Part shown: positions 39,335-48,374 of the stretch, in pieces
Position numbering within the stretch: the stretch's first letter is position 1
How the letters are laid out: each line of letters opens with the position of its first letter
Source: Acetobacteraceae bacterium
Lineage (GTDB): Bacteria; Pseudomonadota; Alphaproteobacteria; Acetobacterales; Acetobacteraceae
Reading direction: 5' to 3'
NCBI GenBank assembly: GCA_031291725.1
Contig: JARLIM010000021.1
Coordinates: 62,001 to 126,000 of the forward strand
Length of the DNA stretch: 64,000 nt
The notes under the pieces: model-generated
What the model was told of the DNA's origin: nothing
The model's input: only the letters and a program-made list of their open reading frames with translations
Databases searched by the model: none
Program-made: the position numbers and the translations under genes

Positions 39335-42139
39335 TCAGCCGAATGCCCCCACCTCATGCGAAATCGCCGCGCTGATTTCGCGCACCATCGCAAACAGCTT
39401 GATCATCGGCGTCAGGATGTCCGCATGTTCGCGCGCATAGGCCGCATCGGCACGTGGGCCTGCGGGCTCGCCATAATCCTGATCCGCCGCAGGGTCCGGC
39501 GCCAATGGGAACACTTCGCGCAGCAATTCCACCGCCTGCGGAATATCCAATCGCAGAATGCGCTGTTCGAGTGCCGCGCGGGTAACACCGTGGCGCGGCG
39601 AGAAATCGGGAATGGCGGTCTCCAGCAGCCAAATCCGATGGATCAGCGCCAGCCGCAGCGCATGCAGCAGCAGGGCGCGGGTGCGCATCGTCGGAGCCGT
39701 CGGCCAAGCCGCCTTGAGGGCGACGTGATCGGCCTGAATCCGCCGGAACATCGCCTGCACCTGCGCACCCAACCCCAACCGCTCCAATGCCCGCGCGACG
39801 GCGACGAGTTGTTCGCGGCGGCCTTGCAGGCGGGCATGGGCGGCGCGGTCGAGCCAGGTGCCGGGGTCGAAGGTGGCCACAATGGCGCGCAGCACATCCA
39901 GATCGGAATGCGCCAAGGCGTGCCCGGCCAGCGACAACGCCATGCGGAAACGCGGGCTGGCCTCCATCATCTCCGCAAACACCGGCGGGTTGCGCGCGGC
40001 CCCGGCCCCCAGCCCATGCAGCGAGTTCGCCATCCAGCCCAGCTGCTGCAAAATGGCGTTGTTGGGAATGGCGCGCAGTTCACGCGGATGCTTGATCGTC
40101 GCAGGCCCGCCCATGCCATCGGCCTGCCGTGCGGCCGGACGGCTGCCGGTGGGGTCGAGCAGCGACGGGCCGAACGCGCCGAGCAGCGCCGCATAGCCGG
40201 GGTCTTCCACCAATGCCTGCATCTCGGTGCGCGCCGTGCTGAAGAAATCGGCGGCAAAATCCGGCTCTTCGTAGATCGGGTCTTCCTGCGGCTCATTGGC
40301 CGGATAGGCGAATTCGGCAATCCGCGTCACGCAGGCCAGCGCCAATTCCGGCGTGCCGAACAGCATATAGCCGTCACCGCCCTGGAAGGCGCTTTCCTCA
40401 CGCACATTGATATCGCGCGCGGCGAAGGCGGCCCGGCTGTGTGGCGGCGAGAGATAGGCCAGGCGCGCCGAGAGCGAACCGGGATGCGCCCCGCGCCCCA
40501 CGCTCTCGCCATGCGTGTCGAACAACACAACCTCCACATGCTCCAACCCATGCCGGGCCAGCGCATCGACCACTTTCAGGCGGAGTTTTTCGATCAGATA
40601 GGAGGCCGAAATCTGCCCGACATAGCGGCCGGAATCGGAGTAGCCGAATTGCAGCGCCATCCGCCCGGTGGCCGAAAGATAGGCGCGATTATGCGGGCTG
40701 CGCAGCGCCTCCTCGATCACGCGGCCGCCACCTTCCAGCGCATCGGCGGTCTCGAACAGCGGGCTGATCTCGATATTCCGCTCAATGCCGAACAGCCGCG
40801 CCAGCCACAGCGCGCAGAGCAGCGTGTAGCCGGTCTCGGTCTCGGCGATCAGGAAGCGAATTTTCTGCGACGAATCAACGTGTTTGACGATTTGCGCCAC
40901 CGTCATCATCAGCCGCGCCGCCGATGCCTGCTCGCCGAGCAGCGCGCCGAAATCCACTGGAACCGGCTTCAGATCATCCAGCGCGTGATTGATCGCATTG
41001 AGCATACCGCGCCGTTGCGACAGATCTTCCGGCTGATCCTCCAGCCCCAAACGCTGGCGGGCGACGTTGTGGATCTGCGTGGAATTCAACCGCACATGGG
41101 TGTGCGCCAGCGACATGCCGTGCCCAACCAACCCCGCGCGGGTGACGGCGAGTTTGAGCTGATCCTCCGGCAAGGCGGCATCGATGGCGGCTTGGAACAG
41201 GCCGAGCAATTGCTCCGGATTGGTCAGCGCCGCCTCTCGCCCAGAGACGACGCGGCGGGCGAAGGCGGAGACGCGATCCGGGCCGGGGGCATCCGGGCAG
41301 GCCGCCAATTGTGCCGCCACTTCCTGCTCCGCCTCGGCAATCCGGGCAGCCAGCGCGGTGGCGGTTGGCAGATCGGCAATCTGGCGCTGCATGCGGGCCA
41401 ACTGCATGTGCTTCATCCGCAGACGCAGGCGGAAGGTATCCCACCAGAAAATGTCGTTGCGGCCATCGGTGTCGTAGCCGACCCAGGAGGTGAAAATCAC
41501 CGGACGCGGGATCATATCCGTCCAGCGGCCCGGCCAGGTGGCGCGCGCGGCGGTGAGGATGGTTTGCGTCAGGATATCGAGCGCGTCACGCCCATTCTGG
41601 ATGGCGGCCGCCGCGCGGCTGAATTCCTCCTCCAGCGTGATCCGGCCCGGACGATGGCTGGCAAAGCGCACCGCCTCCCGACCCGATGCGGCTTCGGCCA
41701 GCGCGGTCTCCACCGGGGCAGGCAGCGAGAAGGTGGGGTGGGCGGTGAAGACGGCGGCGAAGCGGGTGCGCTCGGTGGCGCTGCGGAACGAGGCGAGCGG
41801 CACCGGGCTGTCCGCCGGATCGGGGCGCACCAGCCGGGCGGCCAGCGCCTTCAACGCCGCCAGATTGGCCTCCATATCGGTGCCGCCGACATAGGCGGCC
41901 ACGCGGCGGGCGCGGTCATCGAAGGCGGCATCGCGCAGCCGCGCCACGATGCCGGCGATGGTGTCGAGATCGACATCATGCGCGTCGAGCCTGCGACTGA
42001 TCGACAAGGCAGCCGACAGGATCGGGTTGCCGAACGGGTCCATATCGTACTCGGCACGCAGCCGGGCAACGAGATCGGTCAGTTCCTGAACAAGGGCGTC
42101 AGTGCCCTCGGCGATGTGCGTGGAGGCGGAATGCTGCAT
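39335..42139 (-). CDS. ppc: Divergent phosphoenolpyruvate carboxylase
   Basis: A 934-residue protein with PEP carboxylase length and fold pattern. The active-site histidine block is seen as VFTAHPTFSLP (usual TAHPTE), and FTSWVGYDTDGRNDI stands for GSW(I/M)GGDRDGNP. The mobile loop usually FHGRGGxVGRGGGP reads FDTHGESVGRGAHPGS, and the LRAIPW region reads LRAIPNNAILQQLGWM. The typical C-terminal NTG is missing (ends HEVGAFG). It may be an acetyl-CoA-independent subgroup or have changed function. ATG 42139 is chosen; TTG 42154 is possible. Confidence 0.75.
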   Translation of the reverse strand: MQHSASTHIAEGTDALVQELTDLVARLRAEYDMDPFGNPILSAALSISRRLDAHDVDLDTIAGIVARLRDAAFDDRARRVAAYVGGTDMEANLAALKALAARLVRPDPADSPVPLASFRSATERTRFAAVFTAHPTFSLPAPVETALAEAASGREAVRFASHRPGRITLEEEFSRAAAAIQNGRDALDILTQTILTAARATWPGRWTDMIPRPVIFTSWVGYDTDGRNDIFWWDTFRLRLRMKHMQLARMQRQIADLPTATALAARIAEAEQEVAAQLAACPDAPGPDRVSAFARRVVSGREAALTNPEQLLGLFQAAIDAALPEDQLKLAVTRAGLVGHGMSLAHTHVRLNSTQIHNVARQRLGLEDQPEDLSQRRGMLNAINHALDDLKPVPVDFGALLGEQASAARLMMTVAQIVKHVDSSQKIRFLIAETETGYTLLCALWLARLFGIERNIEISPLFETADALEGGGRVIEEALRSPHNRAYLSATGRMALQFGYSDSGRYVGQISASYLIEKLRLKVVDALARHGLEHVEVVLFDTHGESVGRGAHPGSLSARLAYLSPPHSRAAFAARDINVREESAFQGGDGYMLFGTPELALACVTRIAEFAYPANEPQEDPIYEEPDFAADFFSTARTEMQALVEDPGYAALLGAFGPSLLDPTGSRPAARQADGMGGPATIKHPRELRAIPNNAILQQLGWMANSLHGLGAGAARNPPVFAEMMEASPRFRMALSLAGHALAHSDLDVLRAIVATFDPGTWLDRAAHARLQGRREQLVAVARALERLGLGAQVQAMFRRIQADHVALKAAWPTAPTMRTRALLLHALRLALIHRIWLLETAIPDFSPRHGVTRAALEQRILRLDIPQAVELLREVFPLAPDPAADQDYGEPAGPRADAAYAREHADILTPMIKLFAMVREISAAISHEVGAFG

Positions 42140-42177
42140 ATGCGAAGTGTGCAATGCAGCACTGCCCGATGCAACGA

Positions 42178-43311
42178 TTACCTTGCGAAAACCGTCCGCA
42201 CAGCGTCGGAAATCGTCGCCACCTGCTCATCGGTCAATTGCGGATACATTGGCAGGCTCATCACACTGCCCGCAGCCCGCTCCGTCTCGACGCAGCCGGA
42301 CGGCCCGAGGGCGATGCGGCCTTCATACGCCAGCTGGCGATGCACCGGCACCGGGTAGTGAATGCCGGTGGCCACCCCCAGCGCGCGCAGTTGCGCCTGC
42401 ACCTCGGCGCGGTTGTCCACCCGCAGCACATATTGGTGAAACACATGCCCGGCCCCGGCACGTCGCACCGGTGCCGCCACGCCGGTGCCAGCCAAGGCTG
42501 CATCATAGGCAGCCGCAATCTGCTGGCGGCGGGCATTGTGGCGGTCGAGATGGGCGAGTTTGACGCGCAGAATGGCAGCCTGGATTTCGTCCAGACGGGA
42601 ATTCACCCCGATCAGATCGGAGAGATAATGCGTCCGCCAGCCATATTGCCGGATGGCGGCGATGTTGTCGGCGAGTGTGGCGTCATTGGTGGCCAGCACG
42701 CCGCCATCGCCAAGTGCGCCGAGGTTCTTGGTGGGATAGAGCGAAAAGCAGCTTGCCTCGGTGAACGTGCCCAGCTTGCGGCCATGCAGGGTTGCCCCGT
42801 GTGCCTGGCTGCAATCCTCGATCACCGGCACGCCATATTGCGCGGCGAGGGCGATGATGGCGTCCAGATCGCAGGCTTGGCCGTAGAGATGCACCGGAAT
42901 GATCGCCCCAATCGGCGGCAGACCGGCGGGCGGGTTGGCGAGGAGTGCGGCCAGTTCGGCGGGGTTGAGGGTGTAGGTCTCGGGCTCGATATCCACCAGC
43001 ACCGGCGTTGCCCCGGCCATCTCGATGGCAGCGACGGTGGCGACAGCGGTGTGGGAGACGGTGACGACCGATGTGCCAGCCCCCACACCGAGGCCGCGCA
43101 GCACGAGTGCCAAGGCGTCGGTGCCATTGGCGCAGCCGACGGCGCGCTCAGTGCCGAGCCAAGCCGCATATTCCGCCTCGAAGGCGCGGCCCTCGGCCCC
43201 CAGAATATACCAACCCGAGGCGAGCGCGCGGGCGACGGCGGCATCGATCTCGGTTTGCAGTTCGCGATAGCCAGCGCCGGGGTTGGCCTGGCCGATGATG
43301 GGGGTGGTCAT
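42178..43311 (-). CDS. DegT/DnrJ/EryC1-family sugar aminotransferase
   Basis: A 377-residue PLP enzyme that aminates keto-sugar nucleotides. PLP lysine K195 is in SLYPTKNLGALGDGG; CANGTDALALVLRGLG (about 60-75), EDCSQAHGA and GVNSRLDEIQAAILRVKL are classic. The start at 43311 (MTTPIIGQANPG) lies 10 bases after the epimerase stop; longer frames upstream run through that gene. The pair probably makes an amino sugar for surface polysaccharide. The exact sugar cannot be told. Confidence 0.9.
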   Translation of the reverse strand: MTTPIIGQANPGAGYRELQTEIDAAVARALASGWYILGAEGRAFEAEYAAWLGTERAVGCANGTDALALVLRGLGVGAGTSVVTVSHTAVATVAAIEMAGATPVLVDIEPETYTLNPAELAALLANPPAGLPPIGAIIPVHLYGQACDLDAIIALAAQYGVPVIEDCSQAHGATLHGRKLGTFTEASCFSLYPTKNLGALGDGGVLATNDATLADNIAAIRQYGWRTHYLSDLIGVNSRLDEIQAAILRVKLAHLDRHNARRQQIAAAYDAALAGTGVAAPVRRAGAGHVFHQYVLRVDNRAEVQAQLRALGVATGIHYPVPVHRQLAYEGRIALGPSGCVETERAAGSVMSLPMYPQLTDEQVATISDAVRTVFAR

Positions 43312-43321
43312 TGTCGTGCTT

Positions 43322-44305
43322 TCACAAATAGGCGGGCAGGCGCGACCGATACCAATCGAGCGAACGGCCGATGCCATCCTCCAGCCCGACCAACGGTGCC
43401 CAGCCGGTGGCGGCGCGGAAGGCGCTGTCATCGGCGTGGTAGGAGCCGATATCGATCGTGGCGCGGTCGGCGGGGAATTCGCGGGTGGTGAAACTGCCCT
43501 CAATCCCCAGAATGGCCTTGCCCTGACGGATCGTCATCTCGGCGATTTCCAGCAGCGAGGCGGGCGGCGCTCCCCCGAGATTGTAGAGATTGCCGTAGCA
43601 GGCCGGGGTTTCGGCGGCCCGGATGAAAGCCTCTGTCACATCGTCCACATAGGTCATGTCACGCAATTGCGCGCCGCCCCAGACTTCGAACGGGCGGTTT
43701 TCCAGCACGCAGCGCAGCCAGATGCCCAGGAAGGTCTGTCGCGCATCGCGGATGCGCAAACGCGGGCCGTAGCAATTGGTCAGGCGCAAGCTGACCACCG
43801 GGCGGCCGGCGGTGCGATGCTCGATCATCCAATATTGCTCACCGGCGAATTTGGAGACGCCATTGGCGTCTGGCGGGGCGACGGGATGGTTTTCATCCAC
43901 CGGCAGATAATGCGGCCGACCGTAGAATTGCCGGGTGGAGGCATGCACCACCACCGCATTCGGGGCGGCCTCCCGCGCGGCCTGGATCAGCCGCACCTGT
44001 CCCACCGCGTTGACGTTGATATCGGCCAACGGATCGCGCTGCCCGCCCATATGCGAGGTCTGGGCGGCGAGGTTGAAGATCACGTCCACGCCTTCGATGA
44101 TCGGGCGCAAATCGCCCTCGCGGATATCGGCGCGCACCAGCTCCACGCCGGAGCCATCCAGATTGGCCGGATTGGCCCCACCGCCGAACAGGAAGGCGTC
44201 CAGTGCCGTCACTTTCGCGCCGCGTGCGGCCAAGGCCAGACAGAGATTGGCCCCGAGGAAGCCAGCCCCCCCCGTCACCAGAACTTTCGCGCGATCCCAC
44301 TGCAT
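43322..44305 (-). CDS. NAD-dependent sugar-nucleotide epimerase/dehydratase (extended SDR)
   Basis: A 327-residue extended SDR. The Rossmann motif is TGGAGFLG (11-18). At the usual YxxxK catalytic site the sequence is N148-G-V-S-K152, so asparagine replaces the tyrosine; some epimerase-like subfamilies have a similar NGxxK motif. The substrate-binding C-terminal half (LRLTNCYGPRLRIRDARQTFLG; YVDDVTEAFIRAA) is intact. GGAGGC precedes ATG 44305. It pairs with the downstream aminotransferase. Confidence 0.87.
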   Translation of the reverse strand: MQWDRAKVLVTGGAGFLGANLCLALAARGAKVTALDAFLFGGGANPANLDGSGVELVRADIREGDLRPIIEGVDVIFNLAAQTSHMGGQRDPLADINVNAVGQVRLIQAAREAAPNAVVVHASTRQFYGRPHYLPVDENHPVAPPDANGVSKFAGEQYWMIEHRTAGRPVVSLRLTNCYGPRLRIRDARQTFLGIWLRCVLENRPFEVWGGAQLRDMTYVDDVTEAFIRAAETPACYGNLYNLGGAPPASLLEIAEMTIRQGKAILGIEGSFTTREFPADRATIDIGSYHADDSAFRAATGWAPLVGLEDGIGRSLDWYRSRLPAYL

Positions 44306-44353
44306 GTTTTTGCCTCCACGGTCACGCTGCATGGCGAAGATGGCGGCATCGCG

Positions 44354-45217
44354 TCAATCCCGTGATCGCATTGCGATGCGTGCCCGCACGCTTTCCTCCG
44401 GCCCGAACGCCACACTCGCCAGCCACACCCCACCGGCGACCAGCAATATCGCCGGACCTGCCGGTAGATTGGCATGAAAAGACAGCAACAATCCAAGTGT
44501 CGATGACGCCAGCGCAATCACCACACTGGCCCCCACCTGCCCAGACAACCGCGCCGACCAATGCCGCGCCGCGATGGCCGGCAGCATCATCAAGCCCACC
44601 GACATCAACGTGCCCAACGCCGCAAATCCACCGACGACGCAGAGTACCACCAAAAGCATGAAAAAAGCATGAAACGCCACGCCTGCCCTGCCCTGCCCGA
44701 TGGCGCGCAGGAACAGCGGATCGAGGCTCTCCAACACCAAGCCGCGCCAGATCAGTGCCAGCCCGATCAGCGCCAGACTGGCCACACTGGCCATCAGCAC
44801 CAAAGCCGCATTGTCCACCGCCAGCACCGAGCCGAACAGCAAATGCGCCAAATCGATGCCGCGTTGGCGGGTGGCCAGCGCCACACCGGCGGCCAGCGCC
44901 AGCAGATAGACCCCGGCAAAGCCGGAATCCTCCCGCCCCTCGGTGGCGCGGGAGATCGCCGCGGCCAAAACGGCCACCACCACACCGGCGAGCAGACCGC
45001 CCGCCCCCATCCACCAGATCGACAAGCCGCCGAAAATCGCGCCAATCGCCACGCCGGGCAGAATGCCATGTTGCAGCACATCGGCGGTCAGGCTCATGCG
45101 GCGGATGGTGAGAAACACCCCCAATGGCGGCGCGGCAAGGCTGAGCGCCAGACATCCGGCCAGCGCACGCCGCATGAAGCCTAAGGTGAACGGGTCGATC
45201 AGCAGGGTATAGAGCAC
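44354..45217 (-). CDS. znuB: ABC-3 family metal permease (ZnuB-like)
   Basis: A 287-residue inner-membrane permease with about eight TM segments. RRMSLTADVLQHGILPGVAIGAIFG matches the SLxGDAlSHavLPGvalg-type signature of zinc/manganese ABC permeases, with D and H kept. The start is GTG 45217, six bases after the ATPase stop. With znuC it forms an uptake system; the binding protein (znuA) is not in the window. Zinc is favoured over manganese because of the Zur-like box upstream. Confidence 0.85.
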   Translation of the reverse strand: MLYTLLIDPFTLGFMRRALAGCLALSLAAPPLGVFLTIRRMSLTADVLQHGILPGVAIGAIFGGLSIWWMGAGGLLAGVVVAVLAAAISRATEGREDSGFAGVYLLALAAGVALATRQRGIDLAHLLFGSVLAVDNAALVLMASVASLALIGLALIWRGLVLESLDPLFLRAIGQGRAGVAFHAFFMLLVVLCVVGGFAALGTLMSVGLMMLPAIAARHWSARLSGQVGASVVIALASSTLGLLLSFHANLPAGPAILLVAGGVWLASVAFGPEESVRARIAMRSRD

Positions 45218-45223
45218 GATGCG

Positions 45224-45907
45224 TCAGGCCGCGCTGCGGGGGAAGCGGTGTTCGACGGCGAGCACACCGCCAGAGGCCCCGAACTCCGCCGGGCCGCGCC
45301 CAAGCAGCAGCGTGTGCGGAAAGAAGGCCCGGATCATATCGTGATCATGCAGCACCGCCACCACCACCCGGCCTTCGTCGCGCCAAGCCAGCAATTGATC
45401 GATCAGCACGGATTCGGTTGCGGCATCGACCGCGGTGAAGGGTTCGTCGAGCAGCATGATCGGCGTGTCCTGCACGATCAGGCGGGCGAACATCAGGCGT
45501 TGGAACTGGCCGGAGGAGAGCCGGGCAATCGGGCGATCGGCCAGATCGGCAATGCCCATGCGGATGAAAGCGGCGGCGATGCGCTCGGATTCGGCGACGG
45601 GAATGGCCGAGACGGCACCGGTGCGGCTCCAGGTGCCCAAGGCGGCGAAATCGCGGCAGGAGAGCGGAAAGCGACGGTCGATATCGGTGCGTTGCGGCAG
45701 AAATCCGAGCAAAGCCGGGTTCTCATTGCCCGCAACCCGGCCCGAGGCCAGCGGATGCAGCCCGGCGATGGCGCGCAGAAGAGTGGTTTTGCCCGCACCA
45801 TTGGCACCGGCAATCGCCGACAGACCAGGGCCGAACGTGGCAGAAACGCCCTCAATCACCAGCTTGTGGCGATGCCTACAGGCGACATCATGCAGAACGA
45901 GGCTCAC
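45224..45907 (-). CDS. znuC: Metal ABC transporter ATPase (ZnuC-like)
   Basis: A 227-residue ATPase with Walker A GANGAGKTT (34-42), Q-loop LGFLPQRTDID, signature LSSGQFQR, Walker B IMLLDEPFTAVD and the switch histidine in AVLHDHDM. GTG 45907 is preferred: it is preceded by GGTGGG and overlaps the stop of a 33-codon ORF as GTGA. A TTG at 45931 would lengthen it with a non-homologous leader. It energises the ZnuB-like permease encoded next. Confidence 0.87.
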   Translation of the reverse strand: MSLVLHDVACRHRHKLVIEGVSATFGPGLSAIAGANGAGKTTLLRAIAGLHPLASGRVAGNENPALLGFLPQRTDIDRRFPLSCRDFAALGTWSRTGAVSAIPVAESERIAAAFIRMGIADLADRPIARLSSGQFQRLMFARLIVQDTPIMLLDEPFTAVDAATESVLIDQLLAWRDEGRVVVAVLHDHDMIRAFFPHTLLLGRGPAEFGASGGVLAVEHRFPRSAA

Positions 45908-46005
45908 AGCGCCCACCACACACCCAACCAAATCGCCACCACAGCCAGCGCACTGACCGCCAGCCGCACCATAACGCCCTGATGAATGGACAATGGATCG
46001 CGCAT
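45904..46005 (-). CDS. Putative 33-residue membrane peptide leading the znuC-znuB operon
   Basis: An ATG at 46005 opens 33 codons, starting MRDPLSIHQGVMVRLAV and ending AIWLGVWWAL. The second half is one hydrophobic helix. Its TGA overlaps the znuC GTG (GTGA), the hallmark of coupled translation. No Shine-Dalgarno precedes it; instead the Zur-like box with an embedded TATAAA ends one base before the ATG, so a leaderless mRNA is possible. It may be a true small subunit, a leader peptide or chance. Confidence 0.5.
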   Translation of the reverse strand: MRDPLSIHQGVMVRLAVSALAVVAIWLGVWWAL

Positions 46006-46020
46006 TGTTACTTTATAACA
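46006..46020. promoter_or_regulatory. Zur-like operator
   Basis: TGTTACTTTATAACA has the GTTAT-N3-ATAAC plan of proteobacterial Zur boxes with one mismatch (GTTAC). It lies directly before the 33-codon ORF and znuC-znuB and about 45 bases before the divergent DUF445 gene. On the minus strand it contains TATAAA at a -10-like distance from the ATG, so a bound repressor would block transcription. Confidence 0.65.
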
Positions 46021-46064
46021 TTGGCCAGTTTGGCGCGCCAGACTCGGCGTGATAGCGTCGTCGC

Positions 46065-47348
46065 ATGACCGACATGCCAAGCCCTGCCCATTCGGATGTC
46101 GCCGCTCGGCGCAGCCTCAATCGCCATCGCGCTTTCGCGGCCTTGCTGCTGGTGCTGATGGCAGCGATCACCCTTGCCAGCTTCTCTCTGCCGCACGGGC
46201 CGTGGCGGGATTGGTTGCAGGCCTCGGCGAAGGCGGGGTTTGTGGGCGGGATTGCGGATTGGTTTGCCGTCACCGCGCTGTTCCGCCATCCGCTGGGCCT
46301 GCCGATTCCGCACACCGCCATCATTCCCCTGCAAAAAGCGCGGCTGGGGCGGGCGTTGGGGCGGTTCGTGGCGGGCAATGTGTTCACCGAGGCGGAGATC
46401 GGCAGGCTGCTGATGCGGCTGGATCTGGCGGGAATCGTGCGCGATTTCCTCACCGACGCCAATGCCACCCAACCAGCCGCTGAAGGGCTTGCAGCCCTGC
46501 TGCCGCGCCTGCTCGCCAGCATCGAGGATGGCCGGGCACGCCGGGTGGCGGCGCGGCTGATCCCGCGCATTCTGGGCGGTGAGGCAGCCGGCCGTGTGGT
46601 CGGGCGGGCATTGCGCGGGCTGATGGAAGGCGGACGGCATCAGGAGGTGTTCAGCTTTATCCTGACCGAATTGCGCCAGATGCTGGGAGAGCGTGAAGAG
46701 ACCCTGCGCGGTGCGATTGAGGAGCGGGTGCGCGAACAGGGCGGCCGTCTGGTGGGCTGGGCGGTGGGGGCGACGGTTGCCAAGCGCGCGATGTCGATGA
46801 TCCATGCCGAGTTGATCAAAATGGAGACGCAGGGCAGCGACATGCGCGATGCGTTCGACGAATGGGTGCGCCGCGAGGTCAACCGCATCGAGGAAGAGCC
46901 GCAACGCGCCGCCGAAATCGGTCAGGCCCTGCGCCGCGTGCTGACGCATGACACGATTCAGGCCTGGATCGGCGATGTGTGGTCGCGCCTGCGCATGGCC
47001 ATCGAAGTCGATGCCGCCCGCCCGAACGGCCGCACGGTGGCGATTTTCCAAGGCGCGCTGGCCAATTTCGGCACCATGCTCAACGAGGACGACGCCGCCC
47101 GCGCCCGGCTGCAACGCGCGGTGCAGGGCGTGCTGACGCCGCTGATGCCCGGCGCGCGCGGACATTTGGAGAGTTTCATCGCCGATGTCGTCGGCAGTTG
47201 GGACACCGATACGCTGGTGGACCGCCTGGAGCTGCGCATCGGGGCCGACCTGCAATATGTGCGCATCAACGGCACGCTGGTCGGCTTCCTGGTCGGCGGG
47301 CTGGTCTGGGCGGGGTTGCGGGCGGTGTTTGGCGACGTGCGTTTTTAA
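46065..47348 (+). CDS. DUF445 (YjiN-like) membrane protein
   Basis: A 427-residue protein with a TM near 22-43, the DUF445 signature AKAGFVGGIADWFAVTALFRHPLGLPIPHTAIIPLQKARLG (in pieces over about 54-95), a long helical middle and a C-terminal TM (about 400-422, LVGFLVGGLVWAGLRAVF). Function is unknown for the family. It diverges from znuC across the Zur-like box, which might make it part of a zinc response; that is only positional evidence. Confidence 0.88.
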   Translation: MTDMPSPAHSDVAARRSLNRHRAFAALLLVLMAAITLASFSLPHGPWRDWLQASAKAGFVGGIADWFAVTALFRHPLGLPIPHTAIIPLQKARLGRALGRFVAGNVFTEAEIGRLLMRLDLAGIVRDFLTDANATQPAAEGLAALLPRLLASIEDGRARRVAARLIPRILGGEAAGRVVGRALRGLMEGGRHQEVFSFILTELRQMLGEREETLRGAIEERVREQGGRLVGWAVGATVAKRAMSMIHAELIKMETQGSDMRDAFDEWVRREVNRIEEEPQRAAEIGQALRRVLTHDTIQAWIGDVWSRLRMAIEVDAARPNGRTVAIFQGALANFGTMLNEDDAARARLQRAVQGVLTPLMPGARGHLESFIADVVGSWDTDTLVDRLELRIGADLQYVRINGTLVGFLVGGLVWAGLRAVFGDVRF

Positions 47349-47362
47349 CGGGGAAATATCCA

Positions 47363-48367
47363 ATGCGGCTTTCGGTTCTGGATCAATCGACCATCGTCAC
47401 CGGACGCGGGGCCGACAGCTCCATCCGCGAATCGCTGGAACTGGCGCGGCATTGCGAGGCGTTGGGGTTTCATCGTTATTGGCTGGCCGAGCATCATAAC
47501 TCGGCAAGCCAGGCCGGCACGGCGCCGGAAATTCTGATCGCCGCCATCGCCGCCACCACCAGCCGTATTCGCGTCGGCAGTGCGGGGGTGATGTTGCCGC
47601 ATTATGCGGCGCTGAAAGTGGCCGAGCAGTTTCGCGTCCTGGAGGCCATCGCTCCGGGGCGGATCGATATGGGCCTGGGGCGGGCACCGGGCGGCGACGG
47701 GCTGACGGCGCATGCGCTGAACCCAAACGCTGCCAAGGCCGCCGATCAGTTTCCGGCAAGCGTGCGCGACCTGCTCGCCTGGGTGTCGGGGCAGCCCTTG
47801 GTGGAGCAGCACCCGTTCCGCTCGGTGATCGCCAACCCCACCGGGCCGAGCGTGCCGGAGCCGTGGATTTTGGGCAGTTCGGATTTCGGCGCGCAAGTGG
47901 CCGCGCATTTCGGCCTGCCCTATTGTTTCGCGCATTTCATCACCGATGGCAGCGGCTGTGCGGAGGCGTTGGAAATCTATCGCAGCCTGTATCGCCCGAG
48001 TGCGCGCTTCCCCACACCGATTGCCGCCGTGACGGTATGGGCGATGGCAGCGGAGACGGAGGCGGAGGCCGAACGGCAATTCCGCTCCCGCGCGGTGTGG
48101 CGGCTGGGTCGGGATCGCGGCATCTACACCGCGCTGCCCTCACCGGAAGAGGCGGCGGCAATGGTGCTGTCAGATGCCGATGAGGCGAAGATCGCGCGCA
48201 TCACCGCGCGGGCGCTGTTCGGCACCAAGGCCAAGCTCGGCGCGCAATTGCGGGAACTGGCGGCGCAGATGCAGGTGGACGACATCGCCGTGCTGACCAC
48301 ATTGCACGACCCGGCAGCCCGGCTGCGGAGCTATCGGTTGCTCGCCGAGGAATTCGCGCTCGCGTGA
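47363..48367 (+). CDS. LLM-class flavin-dependent oxidoreductase (MsnO8/YhbW-like)
   Basis: A 334-residue luciferase-like monooxygenase. Family marks are LSVLDQSTI at the N-terminus, HCEALGFHRYWLAEHHN (about 30-46), RIRVGSAGVMLPHYAALKVAEQF and RIDMGLGRAPGGD. These are typical of the single-subunit YhbW/MsnO8 branch that uses reduced FMN. The substrate is unknown. GGGGAAA precedes ATG 47363. It begins 14 bases after the DUF445 stop, so the two are likely co-transcribed. Confidence 0.87.
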   Translation: MRLSVLDQSTIVTGRGADSSIRESLELARHCEALGFHRYWLAEHHNSASQAGTAPEILIAAIAATTSRIRVGSAGVMLPHYAALKVAEQFRVLEAIAPGRIDMGLGRAPGGDGLTAHALNPNAAKAADQFPASVRDLLAWVSGQPLVEQHPFRSVIANPTGPSVPEPWILGSSDFGAQVAAHFGLPYCFAHFITDGSGCAEALEIYRSLYRPSARFPTPIAAVTVWAMAAETEAEAERQFRSRAVWRLGRDRGIYTALPSPEEAAAMVLSDADEAKIARITARALFGTKAKLGAQLRELAAQMQVDDIAVLTTLHDPAARLRSYRLLAEEFALA

Positions 48368-48374
48368 TCGTGCC

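Noticed and set aside
39356-42358. A 1000-codon plus-strand frame across ppc
   Set aside because: Antisense artefact; the minus strand encodes a PEPC-like protein with recognisable blocks.
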